The translations under genes were made by a program, and so were the position numbers. Below, piece by piece: positions 1 to 8,706 of a stretch of DNA of 64,000 nt. Numbering within the stretch: position 1 is the stretch's first letter; each line of letters starts with the position of its first letter. Origin of the DNA: Veronia nyctiphanis (lineage in GTDB: Bacteria; Pseudomonadota; Gammaproteobacteria; Enterobacterales; Vibrionaceae); NCBI RefSeq assembly GCF_004116385.1, contig NZ_PEIB01000010.1, positions 1-64,000 of the forward strand, in the 5' to 3' direction. Below the pieces are notes generated by a model. It was not told where the DNA came from. It searched no databases and saw nothing but the letters and a program-made list of their open reading frames with translations.

Positions 1-21
1 CTGCGAAGGCTGAAAATCGGC

Positions 22-333
22 CTAATTTACTGTCCGGAATGAGTTGACCACTACAGGCTGAAGAACCAGAGCCCTAGTAACCGAGGTCTTTAGGGTATTT
101 ACGCATTCAATTGATTGCTTCGATGAGATACCCACTACCCCAGAATAATCAAACAGATTGGCCAGTGCAGGCCTATTAGGCTCATCACTACGCAGTTGGG
201 TACCTAAAGCCCTAGCATCAACCCAAGCACAAAGCGATAACCGCCCACTATCGACCGCGTTTAATAAATCACCTTTGGTCACAGGGGCAACGTCTGAGAT
301 TTCATCAAGTCTAAAGAAGCGTCTTTTATCCAT
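22..333 (-). CDS. Hypothetical protein, 103 aa, accessory region
   Basis: I do not recognise this family. The start is supported by a good ribosome binding site (GAAGGA, about 5 bases before the ATG on the minus strand). The protein begins MDKRRFFRLDE and has a mixed soluble composition with no membrane segment or signal peptide. It lies at the window edge and diverges from the DUF262 operon, so the roughly 175 bases between 333 and 508 should hold both promoters. It stops only 21 bases from the window start, so I cannot tell whether the stop is natural or a frameshift like those elsewhere in this sequence. It is probably cargo of the same integrated element as the genes up to 6.1 kb. Confidence 0.55.
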   Translation of the reverse strand: MDKRRFFRLDEISDVAPVTKGDLLNAVDSGRLSLCAWVDARALGTQLRSDEPNRPALANLFDYSGVVGISSKQSIECVNTLKTSVTRALVLQPVVVNSFRTVN

Positions 334-507
334 GATATTCCTTCATTTTGAGTATGAGTAACTGGATATAGGAAGCCTATCTTCGTCACAGAGCGACAGT
401 TATTTTCTTTAGTAACTCAAGAAAAGAAAAAGAAAAAATCTGTCATTAATATTTTGGAAATAGGTCTGATATAGACTTATCAACCTGAATTTTCATTAAA
501 TTATCAA

Positions 508-633
508 ATGCCAAATAAGCCTTCACATACTCCGTTTCCTAGTGGGATTTCACTAATCGTCACACAATGTCTTCAATTGGATGGCCAAAGCATTAATGAT
601 ATAATCGAAAAAAAATACGGCCTAAGACAATGA
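508..633 (+). CDS. Small ORF (41 aa) overlapping the DUF262 gene by ATGA
   Basis: An ATG-initiated 41-codon frame starts MPNKPSHTPF and ends with TGA at 631-633. The ATG of the next gene is at 630-632, so the two genes share an ATGA stop-start overlap, a classic sign of translational coupling. No clear Shine-Dalgarno sequence precedes the ATG, and the frame is open upstream only to a stop near 472. The C-terminal half looks helical and charged. I recognise no domain. It could be a small partner or antitoxin-like component of the operon, or only a leader that couples translation. The role is inference; the overlap is seen. Confidence 0.45.
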   Translation: MPNKPSHTPFPSGISLIVTQCLQLDGQSINDIIEKKYGLRQ

Positions 634-1859
634 AAGATAAAGATATTAACACATTATTGGAAGAGTTATCCGAGAGCGGTCAAGCCGTAGGCATTGAAGC
701 CGATTCGGATGAAGAATTGATTCTTGAGCCCTTTGATCCCGAAGCAATCTCGATAGAACAAAAAGTTGTTCCGATGGATACCTTAATTAGGCGCCTTGAA
801 CAAGGAACTATCCATTTATCTCCGGACTTTCAAAGGACAGAAGTTTGGGATATAACTCGAAGAAGTAGGTTAATTGAATCACTTCTTCTCAAAATTCCAC
901 TCCCAATGTTTTACGTCGCTTCAGACGAAAAAGGGCGATGGGAGGTGGTAGATGGTCTTCAACGACTGTCAACAATCAGAGATTTTATAATCGGTGATAA
1001 ACATGGCAACTTCCTCTCTCTAAAGAACTTAGAGTTTCTAGGTGAGAAATTTGATAAAAAAACGTTCAAAGCAATTGAGCGAGATCCATTACAACAACGC
1101 GTAGTTAATAGCATTTTCGAGACGGAGATGCGCTTTACTATAATTAATCCTGGCACGCCAGAAGCAGTAAAACGAAATATATTTAAACGTATTAACACAG
1201 GAGGAATGCCGTTAACTTCTCAAGAGATCAGGCATGCGCTTTATCAAGGGCACTCCTCTAATCTTCTAATTGACCTTGTTGAAAATGAGTCTTTTAGAAG
1301 TGCGATAGGACAAAAAGTTAATGATACAAGAATGGCTGCTAGAGAACTAATACTCCGATTCATTTCGTTTATGGTTTTTGATCGCCACTCATATAAACCA
1401 AGCTTAGATACTTGGTTAAGTAATACTATGCGCGTTATAAACGCCATGCCAAATATAACTGATAAAGATATAATAAAAATATTCACAAATACAAATGAAG
1501 CTCCAAAAATAAATATTATCACCATTGATGAAATAAAAGAAAACTTTGAACTATCAATGACAAGATGCAAGCTTGTTTTTGGGGATCATGCATTTAGAAA
1601 ATCACTTCCAAATGATTCAAGAAAAACGCCAATTAATAAGTCATTATTTGAGTCATGGTCATCTATTTTATATAAAATAGATGACAATAGTTTTGATAAG
1701 CTGCTTGAAGAAAAGGAAGTTTTATTTACAAAATATAGAACTCTTTTAGAAAATAACGAGTTTACCAGTGCTATAAGTAGACACGCTTCTCAACAGAATA
1801 GTACATTGCTAAGATATAACGAAATTTTAAGAATCGTTAATGAGACAGTAGAAAATTAA
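630..1859 (+). CDS. DUF262 (GmrSD N-terminal/ParB-like) domain protein
   Basis: 409 aa. The N-terminal half carries the DUF262 hallmarks: a PDFQR motif near residue 66, the VDGLQRLST motif near residue 107 and the FKRINTGG...LTSQEIR block near residue 185. DUF262 proteins are ParB/Srx-fold proteins found in type IV restriction enzymes (GmrSD), SspE/BrxU-type defence proteins and many uncharacterised operons. They bind or hydrolyse nucleotides, often with a nuclease domain attached. I see no HNH (DUF1524) motif in the C-terminal part, so this is a DUF262-only architecture that may rely on its partners. It overlaps the upstream small ORF by ATGA, and the ATPase gene starts one base after its stop. 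AT-rich codon use sets it apart from the core genes. Confidence 0.85.
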   Translation: MKDKDINTLLEELSESGQAVGIEADSDEELILEPFDPEAISIEQKVVPMDTLIRRLEQGTIHLSPDFQRTEVWDITRRSRLIESLLLKIPLPMFYVASDEKGRWEVVDGLQRLSTIRDFIIGDKHGNFLSLKNLEFLGEKFDKKTFKAIERDPLQQRVVNSIFETEMRFTIINPGTPEAVKRNIFKRINTGGMPLTSQEIRHALYQGHSSNLLIDLVENESFRSAIGQKVNDTRMAARELILRFISFMVFDRHSYKPSLDTWLSNTMRVINAMPNITDKDIIKIFTNTNEAPKINIITIDEIKENFELSMTRCKLVFGDHAFRKSLPNDSRKTPINKSLFESWSSILYKIDDNSFDKLLEEKEVLFTKYRTLLENNEFTSAISRHASQQNSTLLRYNEILRIVNETVEN

Positions 1860-1860
1860 A

Positions 1861-2919
1861 ATGATAACTAATTTAAAAATAAAATCTTTAAAGTCTATAC
1901 CTGAAAAAGATATAACACTAAAAAATTTAACCCTGCTAGCAGGGCTAAATAATAGTGGAAAGAGTACTGTTATACAGGCTCTGAGAATGTTTTCAGACGC
2001 TGCTAATGGTAAGTCACCGTTCCTTGATGGCCATGGAACCTTTCAAGAAATAAGATCCAACCTAGTAAGAAAAGATCAAGATATTGAAATAGGAATTAAA
2101 GGTAATGAGTCTAATGACTCTCTTGTCATTTCTGAAACCGCAATCAGTCAACCAAGTTCTAAAATAAGTCTAATATACGTGGGTGCAGACCGCTGGGGAC
2201 CGAGGACCTTTCTCTCACTTCACCAAGGTTTAGATAATTTGCCTCAAATCGGTGATAAAGGGGACTTTGTCATTGATTTCATAGAAAAGCTATCTGACAT
2301 AGTAATTGATAAGCGACTTCATCATCCAAACTCTCAGGGTGAAACTATGACTTATGAGCTAAAAGGTTGGTTGAATGAAATATCTCCAGGGGTTGACTTT
2401 AAATTTGAAACAAACCGAAAAGCGGATATATCGCAGAATGAATTCGATGGCTTCAGGCCAACAAACGTTGGTTTTGGTCTCAGTTACACCTTACCTATCA
2501 TTGCTGCACTTCTTAGTGCCGCGGTTAACACTAAAGAAAGCTCAGGTTCTGAGTTTGCGAATAACTGGATTCACCAAAAAGAAAACACTGATCTGATAGT
2601 AGTATTAGAAAACCCTGAGGCCCATTTGCATCCTCAAGGACAAACGGCAATGGGCAAAATGATAGCGATGGCAGCTAGTTGTGGGGTACAAATACTATTA
2701 GAAACTCATAGTGATCATCTAATGGACGGTATTAGAATTGCAACTAAAGAAGGAAAGTGCAATTCTAATGATGTTATTTTTCATTACTTAAAGAAGCAGG
2801 ATGGAGAAACAATATTTAGCTCACCATCACTATTAGAAGATGGTAAGCTAGATTATTGGCCAGAAGGATTCTTTGATCAAACTCTAAAAAATAGAGCTAT
2901 TTTGGCTAGGAAGAAATAG
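1861..2919 (+). CDS. AAA family ATPase, RecF/OLD-like (DUF3696-type)
   Basis: 352 aa. Walker A is GLNNSGKST at residues 28-36, directly after the short N-terminal strand typical of RecF/SMC/OLD-type ATPases. The Walker B region (LIVVLENPEAHLHPQG, around residues 245-260) and the downstream LLETHSDHLMDG segment match the DUF3696/AAA_15 group, in which a Glu-Asn-Pro-Glu replaces the usual DEP-E. No TOPRIM domain follows, so it is not an OLD nuclease. It starts one base after the DUF262 stop and ends two bases before the next gene, so the three larger proteins are almost certainly made together. The likely role is an ATP-driven sensor or regulator of the DUF262 partner; this is inferred from operon structure. 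Confidence 0.85.
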   Translation: MITNLKIKSLKSIPEKDITLKNLTLLAGLNNSGKSTVIQALRMFSDAANGKSPFLDGHGTFQEIRSNLVRKDQDIEIGIKGNESNDSLVISETAISQPSSKISLIYVGADRWGPRTFLSLHQGLDNLPQIGDKGDFVIDFIEKLSDIVIDKRLHHPNSQGETMTYELKGWLNEISPGVDFKFETNRKADISQNEFDGFRPTNVGFGLSYTLPIIAALLSAAVNTKESSGSEFANNWIHQKENTDLIVVLENPEAHLHPQGQTAMGKMIAMAASCGVQILLETHSDHLMDGIRIATKEGKCNSNDVIFHYLKKQDGETIFSSPSLLEDGKLDYWPEGFFDQTLKNRAILARKK

Positions 2920-2921
2920 TC

Positions 2922-3803
2922 ATGGAGCATAGTATATGCATTAACGGAAATAGCTTTCCTGCAGAAAATAAAGAGATGGCAACCGAACTATTTTCCGATG
3001 CTTTGCATGGAGTTTTAGATTTAAACTCAGGTAATGATAAATTTATATTTCACCTAGACTCTAATGATGAAGGATTAAAAGATTTCGAGTTATCAGATAA
3101 TTTCACATTTGAAAATTTCTGTGACGAAATGATTAGTGTCGATGCAGATTTAGCACTCTTCCTTTTAGAAGCTGAAGATAAGAGTCCAGTTCTTGATCAT
3201 ATTGATAGCGATATGCTAGAAGAGATATCTGAATACAGCTTTTATATTAAAGATGAAGCAGTTGATGATAATTGTGATATATATAGTATAACTTGGAGCT
3301 TATCAGGGATACTACTTAGCTTACCAACTGAAAGTAAATGGAGTAGTAGTGAGATACAACTCAATCGTACCAAAGATGGTGAGTATATAAATGAAGATGT
3401 TTCCATATTTAATATATCAGAATATAAACATGGTGAAGAGATATATAGTAAAATTAATAGCTTTTCATTACAGGATGTATGTTCTAACCATATTTTACAT
3501 ACTTCATTCATTGAATGGTATGACTCTCTCTCATCGGAAAACAAGCACAGAGTTTCAGATAAGTTACTACTTGCGTGTAAAAGGAGCTTTTCAGGCGGAG
3601 AGCCTCTATTTAAAACACTCACAGATGGCATTAGAGAAGTAAGATTCAGCGCATACGCAGGTGGGGCAATAAGGATTTTATTCAAACACATTAAAGAGGG
3701 GCAGCAAGCAATACTCGTGGGGTTCATAAAAAAAAGCAACTTAGATGGATATGAAACAAATATAGAGCTAGCAGGGACGAGATATACCGAAGTCTGCGCA
3801 TAA
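2922..3803 (+). CDS. Hypothetical protein with RelE/HigB-like C-terminal region
   Basis: 293 aa. Residues 1-190 are acidic and match nothing I know. Residues about 195-272 read like a RelE/HigB (Gp49-type) toxin fold: a helical start (FIEWYDSLSSENKHR), then LFKTLTDGIREVRFSA, then AIRILFKH, then AILVGFIKKS. These correspond to the family pattern of k-L-x-dGi-x-ElRf, yRilf and vLlhgF-Kks. In that family a C-terminal Lys/Arg cluster contributes to mRNA cleavage. Such a region fused behind a long unrelated N-terminal domain, as the last gene of a DUF262/ATPase operon, is unusual. It may be an effector or only a structural relic. The assignment rests on my pattern recognition, with no alignment run. 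Confidence 0.6.
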   Translation: MEHSICINGNSFPAENKEMATELFSDALHGVLDLNSGNDKFIFHLDSNDEGLKDFELSDNFTFENFCDEMISVDADLALFLLEAEDKSPVLDHIDSDMLEEISEYSFYIKDEAVDDNCDIYSITWSLSGILLSLPTESKWSSSEIQLNRTKDGEYINEDVSIFNISEYKHGEEIYSKINSFSLQDVCSNHILHTSFIEWYDSLSSENKHRVSDKLLLACKRSFSGGEPLFKTLTDGIREVRFSAYAGGAIRILFKHIKEGQQAILVGFIKKSNLDGYETNIELAGTRYTEVCA

Positions 3804-3822
3804 TCGCTCTACTATTAATGCG

Positions 3823-3904
3823 TATACTCTGAGAGTTGCACTTCAGAGTATCTTAATCGATTAGCTACTTACACGAATAATTACAAATATTCATTCGTGT
3901 AAGT
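3823..3904. terminator. Paired hairpins between convergent genes
   Basis: Two inverted repeats fill the gap between the operon end and the convergent PLD gene. TACTCTGA (3824-3831) pairs with TCAGAGTA (3843-3850). ACTTACACGAAT (3867-3878) pairs perfectly with ATTCGTGTAAGT (3893-3904), and the stem can extend with one bulge. They probably act as bidirectional terminators, although the U-tracts are poor. Confidence 0.5.
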
Positions 3905-3925
3905 TAGTTAAACTGTGGTAGCAAC

Positions 3926-4627
3926 CTATTTGTCTAACTCAGTAGACTCGGGCCAAATGAAATAGTCACCAAACCTTTTATTTGTCTTAAACTCACCACC
4001 TATCGCTCTTCCTTTATCGGTAAGCGCATACCCTTCGCCCATAACCTCCAAATAACCTAGTTCTCTCAATTTATTAAGAAACTCCTGAGTTTTCATACCT
4101 AGCTTTTTTGCGACTTTTGAACTCGAAAGCTTGGTATTGGATTCACTTTTTTCTTGCTCTTTAGAAGGGGCTTCAGGCGCAACCTTTTCCAGCGTAATCC
4201 GTACTTCATCACTAATACGGATAATACGCTTGGCTTCATCATAGGTGTCGCGGTAAACCTCTGAGTCATCATCTCGCGAGATGTAGACCCCCATTTCGTT
4301 GTTATTAACCTGACTAAACTCATAAAGGTTCAAGCTGCTAATAATACATCCTTGTTCGTTTATATAGCATTTAGCATGCAGGTTTTTACAGAAGCTGGTC
4401 CGAACGAACTGTAACTCTTTTAGCCAGTTGATTTCTTCTGGTTGAAGTTCGCTTTTCCCATAGACAATCCGAACGTCGATTTTCAAGCGGTCTTTATCTT
4501 CCAAAAGCTCTTTGATGCGATCGTTAAGCTTGAGGAAAGGACTGATCAGAATCAAACGCTCCGAAGCATTCTTAATCAGTTCTTCAAGATAGTAGTTTGT
4601 CGCACTTGTGTTCAAAAACTTAGCCAT
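3926..4627 (-). CDS. Phospholipase D-like (HKD) domain protein with C-terminal helical domain
   Basis: About 233 aa from the ATG at 4627, which follows a TAGGA site. An in-frame TTG six bases upstream is less likely. The N-terminal part has the PLD-fold pattern: LILISPFLK near residue 28, then NLHAKCYI near residue 85 (the H-x-K of the HKD motif), then ISSLNLYEF (the S-x-N part), then NNEMGVYI. An Asp of the classical motif is replaced by Glu, and there is only one HKD copy, so a dimer would form the active site as in Nuc/BfiI-type nucleases. Residues about 165-233 look like a small winged-helix-type domain with TDKGRAIG. Single-HKD proteins of this kind are common in defence islands. Its position next to the integrase fits mobile cargo. 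Confidence 0.7.
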   Translation of the reverse strand: MAKFLNTSATNYYLEELIKNASERLILISPFLKLNDRIKELLEDKDRLKIDVRIVYGKSELQPEEINWLKELQFVRTSFCKNLHAKCYINEQGCIISSLNLYEFSQVNNNEMGVYISRDDDSEVYRDTYDEAKRIIRISDEVRITLEKVAPEAPSKEQEKSESNTKLSSSKVAKKLGMKTQEFLNKLRELGYLEVMGEGYALTDKGRAIGGEFKTNKRFGDYFIWPESTELDK

Positions 4628-4833
4628 TTTCAATCCTAACCCGTTTAACTCAGCGCATCAAAATACGCCATTATTGTTTTCTCAAGATTATAAATAGCAA
4701 GTAACGCACTTAAAAACAGTAGTTGTATTTCTCGACGATTGTTTAGGTTATTTGTTCTAACTTTCGACAAATCGACTAACTTTCTGTGCTTCAGTGCATT
4801 TCACGAGAACGTTTTAGCATTAAAAATATCGAA

Positions 4834-6069
4834 TCAGCCAATCAAATTTACAGCCGCCGCCTTATGCTCTGGCGCTAAGTGTGCATACCTTAGTGTCATC
4901 TTCAAATCTGAATGACCGAGCAACTCCCGCACTGTATTTAAATCTACCCCAGCCATGACTAGCTTGCTCGCGAAATGGTGGCGTAAGTCGTGAAAGTTAA
5001 AGCTATCAATCAGCGCAATATCGAGCACTGTTGCCCATGGTTTTTTAACGTCTGTGAGTGGAACGCCTGTTTTGCCCTGAAACACATAACTATTGTCTGG
5101 GTTTTGCTTCCGCCACTCGCTCAAGGTTTCAAAAGCCTCATTGTTGAGCGGTACGGTTCGGCCTGATTTTGACTTAGCGTTACCCGCCCGAACGGTGAGG
5201 TACTTTTGAGTTAGTGAAATATCTGACCATGCCAGTTGTAAAAGCTCCCCTCTTCTTAACCCTGTGTTCATCGCCAGAATCACCAAAGGCTCAAAGTAAT
5301 CGACAAAAGTAATATCGGTTAAATCGGGCAAGGTCTCATAGCGGCGTTTTTCTCTATGCTCATTTGCTGATTGGCGTGCGTGGCGGATATTGATATCACG
5401 TTGCTTGAGTGCGTGACGTAAGCGCTTTTCTTCTTGTTCGTTGAGATACCGGACTCGCGTGTTGTCACTTTTTATCGTCTTCACTTTTGAAAGCTCATGC
5501 GAGGCGATCAGCCCCCACTCAACCGCGCGAGACAGCGCACCTTTCAATGTATTTACTGTATAGTTAATGGTTGCTGGCGCTTTCCCTAGCTTGCGCTCGT
5601 CACTCCGCCACTTTTCAATTTCCCACGCCGTGATTTGGTCTAGGTCTTTTTCCATCAGAAAAGAGAAGCGCGAACGTAGATGGTTCACCGTCCTCATTGC
5701 GGTTTTTGGATTTCGTGTTTTCAGGTATGGCAAATAGCGATCTTCTAAAAAGACAGAGAACTTGAGGTGTTTACGTCTCAAGGTTTCTTGCTTGGTGGCC
5801 TTCTTTACTTCATGAACATCATTACCTTTGGCGACCTCACCAATTTTTTCGCGGGCTAAGTCTCGGGCCTGTGCAGGAGTTAGATCACTGGCTGGCCCAA
5901 TCTTAAAGTTCACTTGCTTACCATCAATTCGGTAGTAGAGATAATAGATGACACGGCCTGTGGCCTGAATACGTGCATGGAAGCCGGGTATCTCAGTATC
6001 ATTCAGCCGCTTATCTTCGGGAACAAGTTGCTTGATTGATGTAGCAGTTATTTTCTTCTTTATCGCCAT
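4834..6069 (-). CDS. Tyrosine-family site-specific integrase
   Basis: 411 aa, the usual size for island or phage integrases of the P4 type. The N-terminal arm-binding domain (residues 1-90) includes NDTEIPGFHARI and YYLYYRIDGKQ. A SAM-like core-binding domain follows at about 105-205. The catalytic domain shows Arg in NTGLRRGELLQLAW, His-x-x-Arg in HDLRHHFASKL, His in LLGHSDLKMT and the nucleophile Tyr in LRYAHLAPEH, so all the catalytic residues I can check are present. It would recombine attP with a chromosomal attB. No tRNA gene lies next to it in this window, so its target site is unknown. No excisionase is evident. The gene marks the right end of the accessory segment. Confidence 0.95.
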   Translation of the reverse strand: MAIKKKITATSIKQLVPEDKRLNDTEIPGFHARIQATGRVIYYLYYRIDGKQVNFKIGPASDLTPAQARDLAREKIGEVAKGNDVHEVKKATKQETLRRKHLKFSVFLEDRYLPYLKTRNPKTAMRTVNHLRSRFSFLMEKDLDQITAWEIEKWRSDERKLGKAPATINYTVNTLKGALSRAVEWGLIASHELSKVKTIKSDNTRVRYLNEQEEKRLRHALKQRDINIRHARQSANEHREKRRYETLPDLTDITFVDYFEPLVILAMNTGLRRGELLQLAWSDISLTQKYLTVRAGNAKSKSGRTVPLNNEAFETLSEWRKQNPDNSYVFQGKTGVPLTDVKKPWATVLDIALIDSFNFHDLRHHFASKLVMAGVDLNTVRELLGHSDLKMTLRYAHLAPEHKAAAVNLIG

Positions 6070-6876
6070 ATCGTTGACTTACCTGTCGAAAAAACGAAAT
6101 CCTGTGTAGCATATATGTAGCAAATCCATGATATTTCCATAGATCCCAGTAAACAAGTATAAACAAATAAAATTTATAAATTATTGATTTATAATAACTT
6201 AATATTCATCTCTGTTCATTGTGGTTTACTGAAATTCTGATGAATTACGACTCATAATCGAATGGTCTTAAGTTCAAAATTGGGCGACTATTTCTTTACC
6301 AAATGAAGATAGATAACTTCTGACCAGCTGTTTTTTCCTCCACCTTTTCGTTGACAGGTAAAAAAAAATGTCAATTTTTTGAGACAGTTTTGCCCTTCAA
6401 TCTCAATACGTCGGTAATATTGGACAAACCAAATCATGTGTGTTTTTGATTCTATGTCTCGAAATACAAATAAAGTCTCACGAGTTATTTTAATCATATA
6501 AAACATTAACTTAAAAATTTATCACTCTGACAACTAAGCGTTGGATCGTTTTTTTGGGCACGCTAGATTTTATATGCATTCAAATTAATACAAAATACTA
6601 TGCAAATAGTATTCATAATTAAGTCAATGATCAAAAATGATCGTTATGTTTTTTTTTAGAAACATCTTTATTTTACTAAAGTAAAAACTATTGAAATACC
6701 CATTAAATCTCCTATCTTTTTATTAAATAAATCAGATTAAACCTTAACTAAATAATTATAAAACTTAATGCAACAATAAAATTTCAAAGATATCGTAATC
6801 AGAATACTTATTTCTCCATATTCTTGTAGAGGAATAGGCGAGCTTTTATTTTTTATTTATGACATAGGTTTACTTT
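6070..6876. other. Long AT-rich gene-free interval behind the integrase
   Basis: About 800 bases without a convincing gene. It is much more AT-rich than the flanking core DNA, with long A and T runs between 6540 and 6800. The tandem GTAGCATATATGTAGCA lies at 6106-6122, close to the integrase start, where an att core or an integrase arm site might be expected. I see no tRNA or direct repeat that I could call attL or attR. The right part must hold the promoter of the cholesterol oxidase gene. Confidence 0.5.
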
Positions 6877-8706
6877 ATGAATAATCATGACAAAAAAATA
6901 GAAAATGGGTTTTCTAGAAGACGTTTTTTAAAAGGATCTTCTGCTGTTATATTTACCCAATTTTGTGCCAGTATTCTTCCTGCATCTTTTATTTTATCGG
7001 GGTGTAATGCTACCTGGTATCGAATGAAATTCCAGAATTGGTCTCAAAACATTACCGCTAAAAATATGATTGCTGTGAAGATATATGATGAACAATCTGC
7101 TGAGAAGTCTATCGAGTGGGCGGTCGAAAATGGCTATAAAGTCAGGCCAATGGGTGCAATGCATAATTGGTCTCCATTGGTCATTACTAAAGGCACAACA
7201 AGTGACGATAAAGTGCTATTAATTGATTCTTCTGCGCTGAATCAAATCTCGATGATCGAGGCGAAAAAAAGCTACGGTATTGTGAAAGTCGGGGGCGGTA
7301 CACACGTTGAAAAGCTTTACCAATATTTATCTGACTACCGTGCAGCTGGTGCATCAGACAATGGATATGCTTTTCAGAATACGCCGGCGCCGGGCGATCT
7401 TACGATTGCGGGTGTGCTGGCAATAAATGGCCATGGTACGGGCGTGACTTACGATGGCTCCAGTGAGTCGCCTCACTTTAATGGCAGCATGAGTAATAAC
7501 GTGCTTTCCGTAAGAGGGATCGTATGGGATGAAGCGGCCAGCGCCTACAAGGCCAAAACATTTCATCGGGATGATGAAGACGGGGATATTTACCTCACAA
7601 GTCTTGGCCGTCTTCTGGTCACAGAGGTGACAATGCAAGTCGTGCCAAACTATTACCTGCGTTGTTTGAGTTATACCGATATAAGCTGGAAGAAGATATT
7701 CCATAAAAACGCGGAAAATAATGCGTTTACTGTATCACGAATATTAGATAAGTACGGCAGAATGGAAGTTATCTGGTTCCCCTTTACAGAGAAACCTTGG
7801 TTAAAGATTTGGCAAAATATCAGTGAAAAGCCTCCGTCTTCCACACCCACGAAAGGGCCTTATAATTATCCTTTCTCCGACCTCATTCCAAAGTTTGCCA
7901 GTAATATCATCAAAGATATTTTGAATGGAAAACCTGAACTCGTCCCCAGCTTTTGTAAGCTAAATTATGAGATCTCGTCATTATCACTTAATGGCTTGTT
8001 CAACGAACATAACCTCAGTAAAACCAGAGCAGCTCATCAGGTCAGTAACAAGATATCTAACGATGATAAACGTATACTTAATAAGAAAATCAATGATATA
8101 TGGGGCCCAGCCTGGCATACCTTGTTATACGTCAGAAAGACAACACTCCGGGTAACAGCAAACGGCTATGCGATTCACGTGAGGCGTGGTGAGGTGCAAA
8201 AAATATTGAATCAAATGGTCATGAAATATGAGGGAATGTTGGAGGAATATAAGCAAAGGAATCAGTACCCCGTTGCCGGCCCGTTAGAAATTAGAGTGAC
8301 TGGGCTTGAAGACCCTAGAGGGCTGAAAACCCGAGACGGCTCTGTACCCAAGCCACCAGCCCTATCGGCGTTAACAAATAGCGATATTGGCGGCGAAGTA
8401 GATACCGCGATATGGATAGATGCCCTTACGTTACCGGGACAACCTGATAGCAATCAATTTTATACCGAGTTTGAACAATGGCTATATAACACCTTTAATG
8501 CATCAGAAACTCGGGTTGAGTGGTCAAAAGGTTGGGGATACACAAATAATCGTGGAGCCTGGGACAATGAATCTATTTTGAATGAAAAAGTCCCAGAATC
8601 GATGAATAACCTCCAAAGAAGTTTCCAACAAACAGCAAGTATAATGAGAGATTATGACCCTAATAATATTTATAGTAACGGCTTTTTAGACCAACTATTT
8701 AATTAG
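6877..8706 (+). CDS. FAD-linked cholesterol oxidase (VAO family), Tat-exported
   Basis: 609 aa. The N-terminus has a twin-arginine signal, SRRRFLKGSS at residues 13-22, then a hydrophobic stretch and LSGC at residues 40-43, which also fits a lipobox. The mature enzyme may therefore be a Tat-exported lipoprotein. A PCMH-type FAD-binding domain follows. GAMHNWSP (His96) matches the His that carries covalently bound FAD in class II cholesterol oxidases of the vanillyl-alcohol oxidase family. The C-terminal half is the cholesterol-oxidase substrate-binding domain. The expected reaction is oxidation of 3-beta-hydroxysterols to 4-en-3-ones with release of hydrogen peroxide, outside the cytoplasm. 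The gene stands alone with an AT-rich promoter region and somewhat lower GC than the core. Family assignment is confident; the actual substrate is not. Confidence 0.85.
   Translation: MNNHDKKIENGFSRRRFLKGSSAVIFTQFCASILPASFILSGCNATWYRMKFQNWSQNITAKNMIAVKIYDEQSAEKSIEWAVENGYKVRPMGAMHNWSPLVITKGTTSDDKVLLIDSSALNQISMIEAKKSYGIVKVGGGTHVEKLYQYLSDYRAAGASDNGYAFQNTPAPGDLTIAGVLAINGHGTGVTYDGSSESPHFNGSMSNNVLSVRGIVWDEAASAYKAKTFHRDDEDGDIYLTSLGRLLVTEVTMQVVPNYYLRCLSYTDISWKKIFHKNAENNAFTVSRILDKYGRMEVIWFPFTEKPWLKIWQNISEKPPSSTPTKGPYNYPFSDLIPKFASNIIKDILNGKPELVPSFCKLNYEISSLSLNGLFNEHNLSKTRAAHQVSNKISNDDKRILNKKINDIWGPAWHTLLYVRKTTLRVTANGYAIHVRRGEVQKILNQMVMKYEGMLEEYKQRNQYPVAGPLEIRVTGLEDPRGLKTRDGSVPKPPALSALTNSDIGGEVDTAIWIDALTLPGQPDSNQFYTEFEQWLYNTFNASETRVEWSKGWGYTNNRGAWDNESILNEKVPESMNNLQRSFQQTASIMRDYDPNNIYSNGFLDQLFN

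Noticed and set aside
6288-6506. 72-aa minus-strand frame behind the integrase
   Set aside because: No Shine-Dalgarno sequence, biased composition in AT-rich DNA and no recognisable domain.
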